This document shows positions 50,419-59,569 of a DNA stretch of 64,000 bases, piece by piece (position 1 is the first letter of the stretch; the number at the start of each line of letters is the position of its first letter). The DNA is taken from NCBI GenBank assembly GCA_017524845.1, contig JAFXUU010000134.1, positions 1 through 64,000 on the forward strand, in the 5' to 3' direction. The notes beneath the pieces are model-generated. The model was not told the DNA's origin. It searched no databases and was given only the letters and a program-made list of their open reading frames with translations. The translations under genes and the position numbers were made by a program. Origin of the DNA: Oscillospiraceae bacterium. Its GTDB lineage: Bacteria; Bacillota; Clostridia; Oscillospirales; Oscillospiraceae.

Positions 50419-51691
50419 CGTCCACCGCAAATTCCCGCAGCCGCCCGAAGACCTCCGGCGTACAGACAGCCGTGACCCGGATGCCCGCGTCCGTGTACTC
50501 CGTTTCCCTGATGCGGCAGCTCTCATGGAGCCTGTCCAGCTCCCCGCCCCGGGCATAGGGCAGCAGGAAGGTCACTTCCTTCTCCCCCGCCGTGAGCAGG
50601 CGGAACATGCGCTCCTTCAGTTCCTCCAGCCCCTCGCCGGTGACCGCGGAGATACACACCGCGTCCCGGCTCCGGGGCAGCTCGACGCCCCGAGCCCGGT
50701 CGCACTTGTTGTAGACCTCGAGCCTGGGGGTGGATTCCACGCCCAGCTCCCGGATGAGGGAATCCGTCACCCGCAGCTGATCCATCCAGTCGGGATTGGA
50801 CACGTCGATCACGTGGAGGATCAGGTCGGCGTAGTTCAGCTCCTCCAGCGTCGCCTTGAAGGCGGCCACCAGCTGCGTGGGCAGCTTGCGGATGAAGCCG
50901 ACGGTATCGCTCAGCAGCACCTCCAGCGTGTCGTCCAGCTGCAGACGGCGGGTGGTGGTGTCCAGCGTGTCGAACAGCCGGTCCCCCGTGTGGATCCCGG
51001 CGCCGGTGAGCGCGTTCAGGAGCGTGCTCTTCCCGGCGTTGGTATAGCCCACCAGTGCGACGGCGGGCACCTCGTTCTTCTGCCGGCGGCGGCGCTGGGT
51101 GCCGCGCACGCGGCGGACGTCCTCCAGCTCCTCCTGCAGCTTCTGTATCTTCCGGCGGATATGCCGCCGGTCCGTCTCCAGCTGGGTCTCGCCGGGCCCC
51201 CGGGTGCCGATGGGGCTTTTGCCGCCGGAGGCCGTCTGCCGCACCAGATGCGTCCACATGCCGGTCAGCCTGGGGAGCAGATACTGATATTGGGCCAGCT
51301 CCACCTGGAGGCGGCCCTCCCTCGTCTGGGCACGTCCTGCGAATATATCCAGGATGAGACCGCTGCGGTCCAGCACCTTGACCCCCAGAGCCTCCGTCAG
51401 ATTCCGCATCTGGGAGGGGGAAAGCTCGTTGTCGAACAGCGCCAGATCACAGTCGTTGGCGGCGATAAGCTCCTTGATCTCCTTCGCCTTCCCGCTGCCG
51501 ATAAAGCTGCCGGGGTCCGGCGTATCTCTGTTCTGCAGGGACCAGCCCGCCGCTTCGCCTCCCGCGGTCTCCAAAAGGGCGGCCAGCTCCTCCATCGTTA
51601 CCTCCGTGCTGCGTTCCTCGGGCGGCATACTGTCCGCAGCCAGGCCTACCAGCACGGCTTTTTCTTTGGTTTCCTGCCGAATATCCTGCAT
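50411..51691 (-). CDS. hflX: Ribosome-splitting GTPase HflX
   Basis: A 426-residue GTPase. The HflX N-terminal domain has F-I-G-S-G-K-A-K-E-I and the K-V-L-D-R-S-G-L-I-L-D-I-F motif. A linker GTRGPGETQLETDRR is followed by the G domain, with VGYTNAGKSTLLN, D-T-V-G-F-I-R-K-L-P and N-K-C-D. HflX separates stalled 70S ribosomes in heat or antibiotic stress. It is the first gene of a six-gene operon. Confidence 0.96.
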   Translation of the reverse strand: MQDIRQETKEKAVLVGLAADSMPPEERSTEVTMEELAALLETAGGEAAGWSLQNRDTPDPGSFIGSGKAKEIKELIAANDCDLALFDNELSPSQMRNLTEALGVKVLDRSGLILDIFAGRAQTREGRLQVELAQYQYLLPRLTGMWTHLVRQTASGGKSPIGTRGPGETQLETDRRHIRRKIQKLQEELEDVRRVRGTQRRRRQKNEVPAVALVGYTNAGKSTLLNALTGAGIHTGDRLFDTLDTTTRRLQLDDTLEVLLSDTVGFIRKLPTQLVAAFKATLEELNYADLILHVIDVSNPDWMDQLRVTDSLIRELGVESTPRLEVYNKCDRARGVELPRSRDAVCISAVTGEGLEELKERMFRLLTAGEKEVTFLLPYARGGELDRLHESCRIRETEYTDAGIRVTAVCTPEVFGRLREFAVDDG

Positions 51692-51707
51692 TCATTCCTC
51701 CGAATTT

Positions 51708-51742
51708 AAAGAAAGAAGCCCCGCGCAAGGGCGCGGAGCTTC
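51708..51742 (-). terminator. Terminator after rpmE
   Basis: A 12-bp stem (51715-51726 with 51731-51742, one G-T pair) with a 4-base loop, then TTTCTTT on the minus strand, between rpmE and hflX. Confidence 0.85.
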
Positions 51743-51756
51743 CGGAATATCCAAAG

Positions 51757-51957
51757 TCAAGCGAGACCGAACTTTTTGTTGAACTTGTCAACACGGCCGC
51801 TCGTATCGACCAGCTTCTGCTTGCCGGTGAAAAAGGGGTGGCACTTCGAGCAGATTTCGACCTTGATATCCTTTTTCGTGGAGCCGGTGGCGATCACCTC
51901 TCCGCACGCACACTTGATGGTAGTCTGATAATACTGAGGATGGATACCTTCCTTCAC
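51757..51957 (-). CDS. rpmE: 50S ribosomal protein L31 (zinc-binding form)
   Basis: A 66-residue L31. Cysteines 16, 18, 36 and 39 ([17 protein letters not shown]) form the zinc site of the C+ type. A likely promoter on the minus strand is TTGCAA-17-TAAACT upstream, near 51996-52024. Confidence 0.95.
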   Translation of the reverse strand: MKEGIHPQYYQTTIKCACGEVIATGSTKKDIKVEICSKCHPFFTGKQKLVDTSGRVDKFNKKFGLA

Positions 51958-52081
51958 TTCAGTTCACCTCTTTCTCTTCTATTTGCAACGTATTATAGTT
52001 TAGCATATCCCAAGCGTAATTGCAAGCACTTTTTAATTGTTTTTCCCGGTTTTTACGGAGGCGGCCCGGTCCTCTTCCTTG

Positions 52082-52110
52082 TTTACAACGAAAGGAAAAC
52101 CTGCTAAGAT
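52082..52110 (+). promoter_or_regulatory. Promoter of the MutS-like gene pair
   Basis: TTTACA (52082-52087), 17 bases, TAAGAT (52105-52110), 34 bases before the first ATG. Confidence 0.7.
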
Positions 52111-52143
52111 ACAGGCAGTCTGTTATATAAGGAACGGAAGAAT

Positions 52144-53613
52144 ATGAGCTACCCCAGTCTTCTCTTTTCTGACAAGGCCTCAGGGACGCGGATCGAAGAA
52201 CATGTATTCGAGGACGTGAAGCTGACGGCGTTTTTCTCCGAGGAATCCATCGGCGCCATGCGGGTCCTCTGCCGCCCGGAGGACATTCCCGTGCGGCAGG
52301 ATCTGCTCCGCTATCTGGACGGGAACGGCGAAGTGCGCGGTATCCTGAAGGACCTGGAGGCGGTGTCTGCGGACCTGGTGCGGCTGCACGCGGCGATGCA
52401 GGCGGTGAAATGCGAAAACGAGCGGCATTACGTCTTCGTCGGCCTTATGGCGGCCGTGGCGGATTTCGCCGGTCTGGCCGCTTCCCTGCCGGAGCAGGGC
52501 GGGCCGCTGCTGCTACGCTTCGGCAGCCGTTTCCGCGGCGACTTTGCCGACCCGGTCTGGTCCGATATGGCGGCGGAGGCGCAAAAGCTCCGGAAGGAGG
52601 CGGATCGGATCCGCCGCGAGACCTTCCGCATGGCAGGCGACAACCTGTGGATGCGCCCGGATTTCCGGGAGAGCTACGTGGAACGGCTGCAGCGCTGCGC
52701 CGCCGAGCTGGGGCTTCCCCCTGAGCGGCGTCAGCGCGACGTTTCCATTCGGCTGGACGCGAGGATGGTGAACGCCCTGGCCCGCCTGCATCCGGAGGCC
52801 TTCCTGGCCTTTCGGGATTTCTATGCCCGAAACAGCGGCAGCTTCGACGAGGGCATTTTGAGCTACCGCTTTGAGCTGGGCTTCTATCTGGAGGCCCTGG
52901 CCCTCATGGACCGGATCCGCAACGCCGGGCTTCCCCTCTGCTGGCCCGCTCCGGCGAAGGAGAAGCGCATCCGCGTGCGCGAGCTCTACGATATCTCTCT
53001 GCTGCTGAAGAGCGGCGTCCGGATCGTTCCCAACGACGCGGAATTCACCTCCGCGGAGCCCTTTTTCTTCCTCACCGGCGCGAACGGCGGCGGCAAGACC
53101 ACCTATCTCCGTTCCCTTGCAAACGCCGCGCTTCTGTTTCTGTCCGGCTGTCCCGTCTGCGCCGCATCGGCGGAGATATGGCCGGTCGGCAACGTCTTCA
53201 CCCACTTCCCCCAGGACGAGCGCTTCGAGGCGGACGGCCGCTATGCGGACGAACAGCGCCGCGTCGGCGAGATCCTTGCCGCCCACGGAGGCAACAGCCT
53301 CATCCTTCTGAACGAGACCTACGCCACCACCAACGAGGAGCTGGCCGTTTCCAGCACGCTGGCCCTGGCGGAAAAGCTGAAGGACAGCGGGAGCTTCGTC
53401 CTCTATATCACACATCAGCACGGTCTGGAGGCTGCGGGGGTGCCCTTCCTCAGCGTCATCGTGGACGAGGACGACCAGAACCGGAGGACCTATCGCATCG
53501 AGCGGCGGCGGGAGGCGGAGGGCTCCTATGCGTCCGATATCCTGCGCCGTTACGGACTGGACGCAGAATCCCTGCTGAGCCGTTTTCCCGGGAACGGAGG
53601 TGAGCGCGCATGA
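52144..53613 (+). CDS. MutS-like ATPase, first of a tandem pair
   Basis: A 489-residue protein with a MutS-type core and ATPase. The lever/clamp-like helical region runs about 60-300, then the ATPase begins near FFFLTGANGGGKTTYLRS (Walker A). The Walker B position reads L-I-L-L-N-E-T-Y-A-T-T-N, with Asn in place of the usual Asp, while the catalytic Glu is kept. A final Y-I-T-H-Q-H-G matches the MutS T-H-x-H switch. Domains I and II for mismatch reading are absent. It overlaps the next gene by four bases (ATGA), suggesting a heterodimer. Role unknown. Confidence 0.82.
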   Translation: MSYPSLLFSDKASGTRIEEHVFEDVKLTAFFSEESIGAMRVLCRPEDIPVRQDLLRYLDGNGEVRGILKDLEAVSADLVRLHAAMQAVKCENERHYVFVGLMAAVADFAGLAASLPEQGGPLLLRFGSRFRGDFADPVWSDMAAEAQKLRKEADRIRRETFRMAGDNLWMRPDFRESYVERLQRCAAELGLPPERRQRDVSIRLDARMVNALARLHPEAFLAFRDFYARNSGSFDEGILSYRFELGFYLEALALMDRIRNAGLPLCWPAPAKEKRIRVRELYDISLLLKSGVRIVPNDAEFTSAEPFFFLTGANGGGKTTYLRSLANAALLFLSGCPVCAASAEIWPVGNVFTHFPQDERFEADGRYADEQRRVGEILAAHGGNSLILLNETYATTNEELAVSSTLALAEKLKDSGSFVLYITHQHGLEAAGVPFLSVIVDEDDQNRRTYRIERRREAEGSYASDILRRYGLDAESLLSRFPGNGGERA

Positions 53614-55112
53614 AATTCAGTCTGCTTTACAAGCACTACGAGGAAACGCGGGAGTTTTCCGACGATCCCCTGCGCGGCGCCATGGCGGAGACCGTGTACG
53701 ATCTCTCCGTGGACAAGGCCGTGCGGGAACTGTGCGCCTCCGGCGAGACCGGCGCGTACACCCTGGAGGTACTGAAATCTCCGCTGAAAACGGCGGAGGA
53801 GGTCGAATACCGGCAGGCGGTGCTGATGGATTTCGTTTCCAGCCCGAAGCTGCTGGAGGAGCTGCAGGATATTTTCAAAAACTACGACACCCTGCAGAGC
53901 GACTGGCGGGAGATGCAGGCCGGGATCTATACCTACGGCGTACCCCAGACCTCCGGCGGCATCCTGGACGCCACCTACGAGGCCCTGCGCATCACCGCAG
54001 CCTTCGCGAAGAAAACCGTCAGCTATTTCCGCTCCGTGTACGAGACCGTCGGGCGCTATGAGGTCGCCTCGGAGGGTCTGCGGGGCATCCGGGAATACTG
54101 CCGGGAGATGATGGAAAACCGATCCTTGGACGAGATCGGCGAGATTTCGTCGATCTTCGGGCGGGACACCGTGACCGGATACCGCTTCAAGGTCCGCACG
54201 GAGACGGACGATACTCTGCGCATCGTCTCCGCCAGTCTGCAGGAGGCCCTCCCCACCGAGGACAACGGCCTGGGCGAGCGGATGAAGCGCCTGGCGGCGA
54301 GACTCACCAAGACCGCCCCTCCGGCCGACGATACGCCGGAGGTGGACATGGGCGAATTCCATCTGGAGACCGCACGGGGCATCCTGAACGAATCCCTGTA
54401 TGAGCTCTACACCGTGCTGGGCTCCATCGCCGGGAGCATCTACGAGTTTTTCCGGGGCCTCAGCGGCGAGCTGGGCTTCTACGACACCGGCGTGCGCTAT
54501 GTGCGCCGTCTGGCCCAGAGCGGCGCGCCCATGTGCCTGCCGAAGCTGCTGCCCAGAGAGGCCGACGTCTTCCGCGCCTCCGGGCTCTACGATCTGCACC
54601 TGCTCCTGGAGGGAATGCCCGTCGGCGATATCATACGCAACGACGTGACCATCGAGGACTGCGACGGAACGCTCATCCGCGGCGCCAATTCCACCGGAAA
54701 GACCTGCACCATCCGCTCCATCGGCACCGCCGTGCTCTTTGCCCAGGCCGGGCTCCCGGTCTGCGCGGAGCGGGCGGAGATCAGTCTGCGGGAAACCGTC
54801 TTCTGTCAGTTCTCCTCCGCGGAAAAGGACTTCGACGCCGCGGACGCGGCGGGCCGCTTCGAGGGCGAAGTGAAGGAAGTGGCCGCGATCCTGGAGCAGC
54901 TCCGGCCCTGGTCGCTGGTGCTCTTCAACGAGACCTTCCAGACCACCTCCTACGCCGAAGGCGCGGAAGGGATGCAGCATATCCTGGATGCGCTGGGCCG
55001 CGCCGGGGCCCGGTATGTCTTCGTCACCCATATGCCGATCTTTGAACGGATGGACTCCCCCCGGGTGCTGAAGCTGGAATTCGGGCGGGACTACCGCATC
55101 CGCAGGCTCTGA
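53610..55112 (+). CDS. MutS-like ATPase, second of a tandem pair
   Basis: A 500-residue partner of the preceding gene. Helical core to about 330, then Walker A LIRGANSTGKTCTIRS, Walker B L-V-L-F-N-E-T-F-Q-T-T-S with the same Asp-to-Asn change, and F-V-T-H-M-P near the end. The two proteins share layout but little sequence, as in eukaryotic MutS heterodimers. An insertion with T-A-P-P-A-D-D-T-P (about 230-245) may be a linker. Confidence 0.82.
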   Translation: MKFSLLYKHYEETREFSDDPLRGAMAETVYDLSVDKAVRELCASGETGAYTLEVLKSPLKTAEEVEYRQAVLMDFVSSPKLLEELQDIFKNYDTLQSDWREMQAGIYTYGVPQTSGGILDATYEALRITAAFAKKTVSYFRSVYETVGRYEVASEGLRGIREYCREMMENRSLDEIGEISSIFGRDTVTGYRFKVRTETDDTLRIVSASLQEALPTEDNGLGERMKRLAARLTKTAPPADDTPEVDMGEFHLETARGILNESLYELYTVLGSIAGSIYEFFRGLSGELGFYDTGVRYVRRLAQSGAPMCLPKLLPREADVFRASGLYDLHLLLEGMPVGDIIRNDVTIEDCDGTLIRGANSTGKTCTIRSIGTAVLFAQAGLPVCAERAEISLRETVFCQFSSAEKDFDAADAAGRFEGEVKEVAAILEQLRPWSLVLFNETFQTTSYAEGAEGMQHILDALGRAGARYVFVTHMPIFERMDSPRVLKLEFGRDYRIRRL

Positions 55113-55113
55113 C

Positions 55114-55911
55114 ATGCTGAACCGCGACTATCGCAGGGAGCTGATCCGAAAATACGCCCGCAGCCCGGAGGACGACTCGCTCCTCGCCCGGCTGCTGGAC
55201 AAATATGAGCTCCGGCAGAAAAGCGGCGCCATGCAGCACAGCCGCTTTCTCAGCGAGCGGGACCGGCTCTGCTGCGAACCGGTGCTGCGGGCGCTGGAGG
55301 CCGAAGCCCTGTTCTGGGGCGGATACGACGAAGCGGAGCGCACCGTGCTCATCTTTCCAGCCGACTGGCAGACGGCGGAAACGGCCTGCAGCGCCGCTTC
55401 TCCCCTGGCCGTGCTCCGTGCAGTCTGGCGCAGCGGCGAAGAACTGAGCCATCGGGATTTCCTGGGAGCCCTCATGGGTCTCGGCATCGAACGGGATATG
55501 GTGGGCGATATCCTCCCCCGTCCCGGCAGCTGCGACATCGTCCTGCTGCGGGAGATCGCGCCTTACGTGCTGCAGAATCTCAGCTCCGCGGGCCGGGCTT
55601 CCCTCACCCTTGCGGAAACCGAAGCGGCGGAAGCGCGGGAAGCGGAATACCGGCTCCTGCGGGACACGGTGGCAAGCGTGCGGCTGGACGCCGTCGTGGG
55701 CTGCGGCTTCGGCCTCTCCAGAGAAAAGGCCTCGGCCGCCATCCGGGCGGGAAAGGTCTTCCTGAACGGTCTGGAATGCCTGAAGCCGGACAGGAGCGTG
55801 GAAGCGGGCAGCCGCATCACCCTGCGGGGACTCGGCAGGATGGAGCTCAGCGAGGTGGGCGGTCTCAGCCGCAAGGGCCGTACGCAGATCGTGATCAAAC
55901 GATTCGTGTAA
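55114..55911 (+). CDS. YlmH-like S4-domain RNA-binding protein (RqcP2 type)
   Basis: A 265-residue protein. An N-terminal YlmH domain (with FLSERDRLCCEPVLRAL and A-L-F-W-G-G-Y) is followed by a region D-F-L-G-A-L-M-G-L-G-I-E-R-D-M-V-G-D and a C-terminal S4 domain (about 180-245: SREKASAAIRAGKVFLNG...G-S-R-I-T-L-R-G). YlmH can rescue peptidyl-tRNA on split 50S subunits. Usually it lies in the divIVA/cell-division region, so its place after MutS-like genes is unusual. The ATG lies one base after the previous stop. Confidence 0.88.
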   Translation: MLNRDYRRELIRKYARSPEDDSLLARLLDKYELRQKSGAMQHSRFLSERDRLCCEPVLRALEAEALFWGGYDEAERTVLIFPADWQTAETACSAASPLAVLRAVWRSGEELSHRDFLGALMGLGIERDMVGDILPRPGSCDIVLLREIAPYVLQNLSSAGRASLTLAETEAAEAREAEYRLLRDTVASVRLDAVVGCGFGLSREKASAAIRAGKVFLNGLECLKPDRSVEAGSRITLRGLGRMELSEVGGLSRKGRTQIVIKRFV

Positions 55912-55922
55912 GGAGCGGCAGA

Positions 55923-56480
55923 GTGAAAAAGATCGGAACGAAGCGGCTGGAGACCGGCCGCCTGATACTCAGGCGATTCACCGTGCTTGATGCGGAGGAC
56001 ATGTACCGCAACTGGGCGTCGGACCCGGAGGTGACCCGCTTTCTCACCTGGCCCTGTCACGCTTCTGCCGAGGCTACCGCAGCCCTGCTGGAGACCTGGG
56101 TGGAAAAGTATCAGGACGGAGGCTGTTTCCAATGGGCCATCGAAGTCAAAGAAGCCGGAACCGTCGTCGGCAGCATTGCCGCCGTCAAGCTGGATGAATC
56201 GGTGAACTCGGCGGAGATCGGCTATTGCCTGGGCCGCGCCTTTTGGGGCCGGGGTATCATGCCGGAAGCGCTGCGCGCAGTCCTGGATTACCTGTTCGAC
56301 GAAGCGGAGGTGAACCGGATCGCCGCTTATCACGACGTCAACAATCCCAGGTCCGGCAGGGTCATGCAGAAAGTGGGCATGCAATACGAAGGAACGCACC
56401 GGCAGGCCGGGAAGAATAACCGGGGGATCTGTGATCTGGTCTGCTATGCCGCCCTGCGCAGCGACTTCAGGACGGCATAA
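55923..56480 (+). CDS. GNAT family N-acetyltransferase (RimJ/RimL type)
   Basis: A 185-residue acetyltransferase. It begins with the RimJ-like T-K-R-L-E-T-G-R-L-I-L-R-R-F and has I-G-Y-C-L-G-R-A-F-W-G-R-G-I-M-P-E-A (acetyl-CoA loop) and the V-N-N-P-R-S-G-R-V-M-Q-K-V-G-M motif. The GTG start at 55923 has AGGAG eight bases upstream. The target amine is unknown. Confidence 0.9.
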   Translation: MKKIGTKRLETGRLILRRFTVLDAEDMYRNWASDPEVTRFLTWPCHASAEATAALLETWVEKYQDGGCFQWAIEVKEAGTVVGSIAAVKLDESVNSAEIGYCLGRAFWGRGIMPEALRAVLDYLFDEAEVNRIAAYHDVNNPRSGRVMQKVGMQYEGTHRQAGKNNRGICDLVCYAALRSDFRTA

Positions 56481-56497
56481 GGATCTCTATACAGCGC

Positions 56498-56527
56498 AAA
56501 ACCCGGCGGAGAGTCCCGCCGGGTTTT
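56498..56527. terminator. Bidirectional terminator between GNAT and methyltransferase genes
   Basis: A 12-bp stem (56498-56509 with 56516-56527) rich in GC in the middle, with A and T tracts on its outer ends, so it can serve both convergent genes. Confidence 0.88.
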
Positions 56528-56528
56528 C

Positions 56529-57299
56529 TCATGGATTTCTCGCCAGATAGAGAGCAACGGTATCATAGATGTTGATGAAGCCGCCGGCTGCGTCGATGGC
56601 GTCGCGCATCTCCTCCTCAAAGCGCCGCTTCAATCCCGGTTCCAGGACAGCATGATCGGAATAAGTTCCCAGCAGGCCGATATACGCCTCCGTCAGAAGG
56701 GGCCGCACGCGGCGATAGAGCCTTGCTTCCACATCCCGGAAGCCCTGTGCCCGAAGGGCTTTCAGCGTCGGCGCGCAGTCATCTTCGGAAAATTCAACAA
56801 TCCTTCGATCATTCGGTCTCAGCCTGTCGTACACCTGCCGGTTAGCGGCGTTCGTTGGGTCGTTCATTCGATTCGGAAAGGCATGAATGTGAAAGATCGC
56901 CAGTGTGCCGCCGGGCTTCAGGCAGCTTCGGATCTTCGCGTAAGCCGCCTCCTGGGGCAGCCAATGGAATGCCGTTGCCGAATACACCAAATCCACAGAG
57001 GCGTCCTCCAGGGGAAACTCCATAAAATCCCCGCAGTGAATGGCAAAGTTTTCATAAGCCCGGAATTTCTCGGCAGCGAAGGCACTCAGCTTGTCCCCCA
57101 GCTCTACCCCGCACACCTGGCAGCCCGCTTCCACAAACGGCGTCGTTGCCTTCCCGGTCCCTACGCCGATCTCTACAAGGGAGCTGTCCCTGCCGACGCC
57201 GGAATAGACAAAGATATCCCGGAACAGCTCCGGAGGATAGGTCGGTCTGAACCGGTCATAGTTTACTGCGTCTTCGTTGAATGTTTCCCTCAGCTCCAT
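56529..57299 (-). CDS. Class I SAM-dependent methyltransferase
   Basis: A 256-residue protein. Motif I is SLVEIGVGTGKAT, followed by an acidic V-C-G-V-E-L-G, then FVEAG and the motif IV-like V-D-L-V-Y-S-A-T-A-F-H-W-L. The opening F-N-E-D-A-V-N-Y-D-R-F-R-P-x-Y-P and the layout fit the trans-aconitate/UbiE-like small-molecule methyltransferases. Acceptor unknown. Confidence 0.9.
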   Translation of the reverse strand: MELRETFNEDAVNYDRFRPTYPPELFRDIFVYSGVGRDSSLVEIGVGTGKATTPFVEAGCQVCGVELGDKLSAFAAEKFRAYENFAIHCGDFMEFPLEDASVDLVYSATAFHWLPQEAAYAKIRSCLKPGGTLAIFHIHAFPNRMNDPTNAANRQVYDRLRPNDRRIVEFSEDDCAPTLKALRAQGFRDVEARLYRRVRPLLTEAYIGLLGTYSDHAVLEPGLKRRFEEEMRDAIDAAGGFINIYDTVALYLARNP

Positions 57300-57320
57300 C
57301 GAGCACCTCCCTCAGACAGC

Positions 57321-57348
57321 TTCGCCCCCGGAAACCTCCGGGGGCGAA
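57321..57348. terminator. Hairpin between metG and the methyltransferase gene
   Basis: An 11-bp stem (57321-57331 with 57338-57348). The T tract (ATTTTTTA) is on the plus strand, where no gene ends, so as a metG terminator on the minus strand it is imperfect. Confidence 0.5.
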
Positions 57349-57358
57349 CATTTTTTAT

Positions 57359-59308
57359 TCAGGACAACTTGCTTCCTTCCGGGATAGCGTCGTCCACAAA
57401 GACTACCTGTGCTCTGTCCCCCACCGTGGCGGCCAAGATCATGCCCCGGGATTCTACGCCCCGCAGCTTTGCGGGGGTCAGGTTCGAGACCAGCAGGACC
57501 TTCTTCCCAATCAGATCCTCCGGCTGATACCAGCTGTGGATGCCGGAGACCACCTGACGCTGCTCGCCCCCCGCGTCCAGCTGGAGGCAGAGGAGCTTAT
57601 CGGATTTCTTTACAGGTTCGCAGGCGAGGACCTTTGCCACCCGCAGCTCCACTTTCTGGAAGTCGCCAATGGAGATCAGGCCCTCTGCGGGGCTCTCCGG
57701 CTTCTTTTCAGGAGCGGCTTCTTTCGCCTGCTTGGTTTCGTGGATCGACTCCAGCATCGCCAGCTCCTTCTGTATATCGATGCGGGGGAACACGTTCTCG
57801 CCCTTGCTCACCCTGGCGCCGTCGCTGAGCACGCCCCAGCAGAGTGCGTCTTCCCAACCGAAGCGGTCCCCGGGCACGCCCAGCATGCCGCGGAAACGCT
57901 CGGCGCTGTCGGGGATGAAGGGCTTGAGCAGGGTGACGCAGATGCGCTCCGTCTCCAGCAGATTGTAGAGCACGCCGCCCAGCCGGTCCGTCTTTTCGGG
58001 GTCCTTCGCCAGCACCCAGGGGGCGGTTTCGTCGATATACTTGTTGGCCCGGGAGAGGACCTTGAAAACCTCCTGCAGGGCCTGCTGGAAGGCAAATTTC
58101 TCCATCTGCTCCTCGAAGCGGCCGGGCAGGGCCTTCGCCATGGCGATCAGCTCCGCGTCCTCGGGACCGTCGGCCCGCCGGGCGGGAACGACGCCGCCGA
58201 AATACTTTTCCATCATGGCGGCGCTGCGGGAAACGAGGTTGCCCAGGTCGTTGGCCAGATCCGCGTTGATGCGGGCGATCAGTGCCTCATTGGAGAAATT
58301 GCCGTCGCTCCCGAAGGGGAACTCCCGCAGCAGGAAGTAGCGCAGGGCGTCCACGCCGTAGCGCTCGGCCAGGAGCACGGGATCGACCACGTTGCCGAAG
58401 CTCTTGGACATCTTGCCGCCGTCCAGCAGCAGCCAGCCGTGCCCGTAGACCTTTTTGGGCAGCGGCAGATCCAAGCTCATGAGGAAGGCCGGCCAGTAGA
58501 TGGAGTGGAAGCGGACGATCTCCTTGCCGACGAAATGCACATCGGCGGGCCAGAATTTCTCCAGGTCGTGATGGGCGTCGTTGCAGAAGCCCAGGGCCGT
58601 CATATAGTTGAACAGCGCGTCCAGCCAGACATAGACCACGTGGCCCGGATCGAAATCCACGGGAATGCCCCACTTGAAGGTGGTGCGGCTGACGCAGAGG
58701 TCCTGCAGGCCGCCCTCGCAGTCCAGGAAATTGTTGACCATCTCATTGACGCGGCTGGCGGGCTCCAGGAAATCGGTGGTCTTCAGCAGCTCCCGCACCC
58801 GGTCGGCATATTTACTGGCCCGGAAGAAATAGGCTTCCTCCTCGGCATACTTCACCTCCCGGCCGCAGTCGGGGCATTTGCCGTCCACCAGCTGGCTCTC
58901 GGTCCAGAAGCTCTCGCAGGGGGTGCAGTACAGGCCCCGGTAGGAGCCCTTATAAATGTCCCCCTTCTCGTACATCATTTTGAAAATGCGCTGGATGGAG
59001 GAGACGTGATAATCGTCGGTGGTGCGGATGAAGCGGTCGTAGGAGATGTTCATCAGCTTCCACAGCTCCTTGATGCCGGCCACGACGCCGTCCACGAACT
59101 GCTGGGGCGTGACGCCGGCTTCCCGGGCCTTCTCCTCGATTTTCAGGCCGTGCTCGTCCGTACCCGTGAGGAACATCACGTCAAAACCCCGCATTCGCTT
59201 GTACCGGGCCATGACATCGGTGGCCACGGTGCAGTAGGTGTGCCCGATGTGGAGATTGGCGGACGGATAGTAGATGGGGGTCGTGATGTAGAACGTTCCT
59301 TTGCTCAT
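57359..59308 (-). CDS. metG: Methionyl-tRNA synthetase
   Basis: A 649-residue class I enzyme. The HIGH motif is in PSANLHIGHTYC, the zinc knuckle is CTPCESFW...KCPDCGREV, and KMSKS is in GGKMSKSFGN. A C-terminal EMAP/Trbp111-type tRNA-binding domain (about 540-649) holds FQKVELRVAKVL and the G-E-Q-R-Q-V-V-S-G-I-H pattern. No T-box is seen in the leader. Confidence 0.97.
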   Translation of the reverse strand: MSKGTFYITTPIYYPSANLHIGHTYCTVATDVMARYKRMRGFDVMFLTGTDEHGLKIEEKAREAGVTPQQFVDGVVAGIKELWKLMNISYDRFIRTTDDYHVSSIQRIFKMMYEKGDIYKGSYRGLYCTPCESFWTESQLVDGKCPDCGREVKYAEEEAYFFRASKYADRVRELLKTTDFLEPASRVNEMVNNFLDCEGGLQDLCVSRTTFKWGIPVDFDPGHVVYVWLDALFNYMTALGFCNDAHHDLEKFWPADVHFVGKEIVRFHSIYWPAFLMSLDLPLPKKVYGHGWLLLDGGKMSKSFGNVVDPVLLAERYGVDALRYFLLREFPFGSDGNFSNEALIARINADLANDLGNLVSRSAAMMEKYFGGVVPARRADGPEDAELIAMAKALPGRFEEQMEKFAFQQALQEVFKVLSRANKYIDETAPWVLAKDPEKTDRLGGVLYNLLETERICVTLLKPFIPDSAERFRGMLGVPGDRFGWEDALCWGVLSDGARVSKGENVFPRIDIQKELAMLESIHETKQAKEAAPEKKPESPAEGLISIGDFQKVELRVAKVLACEPVKKSDKLLCLQLDAGGEQRQVVSGIHSWYQPEDLIGKKVLLVSNLTPAKLRGVESRGMILAATVGDRAQVVFVDDAIPEGSKLS

Positions 59309-59339
59309 GCCTTTTCCTCCTAACGTAACTTAGAACTTA

Positions 59340-59368
59340 TTTTTACCACCGAAAAAGGAAAAAGTCAA
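59340..59368 (-). promoter_or_regulatory. Promoter of metG
   Basis: Minus strand: TTGACT (59363-59368), 17 bases, TAAAAA (59340-59345), about 30 bases before the ATG. The short leader leaves no room for a T-box. Confidence 0.75.
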
Positions 59369-59427
59369 CTCATACGTGTGCCCCGGGTGAAATAGCCCGA
59401 TTTGGGGCGTTTCCGGTCGGAAAAGCG

Positions 59428-59456
59428 TTGACAGCGCTTCCTTCCTATGCTACCAT
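59428..59456 (+). promoter_or_regulatory. Promoter of the uracil permease leader
   Basis: TTGACA (59428-59433), 17 bases, TACCAT (59451-59456). The -10 box overlaps an inverted repeat GCTACCA (59449-59455)/TGGTAGC (59463-59469). Confidence 0.7.
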
Positions 59457-59462
59457 ATCTTG

Positions 59463-59569
59463 TGGTAGCTTTAAGGCGGCTCAGAGAAGCCGACAAGATA
59501 TCGCACAAAAGCATAAAGGCGCAAAGGCGCAGTGTGCATACCTTGCCGGTGGGCAGGGTATTTTTCTTT
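59463..59569 (+). ncRNA. PyrR-type attenuator leader of the uracil permease gene
   Basis: The leader contains a hairpin CGGCT-CAGAGA-AGCCG (59477-59492) whose hexaloop and flanking bases match the PyrR-binding loop (C-N-G-N-G-A). Downstream, a 10-bp hairpin (59538-59547 with 59552-59561) runs into TTTTTCTTT and can end transcription before the ribosome-binding site. In Firmicutes, UMP-bound PyrR binds such loops and favours the terminator. pyrR itself is not in the window. Confidence 0.72.

Noticed and set aside
46973..51957. Mobile origin of the hflX-deoC run
   Set aside because: Base composition, tight overlaps and housekeeping content look native; no repeats or integrase were found.
59309..59340. 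T-box leader for metG
   Set aside because: The promoter lies only about 30 bases before the start codon, leaving no room for a T-box.
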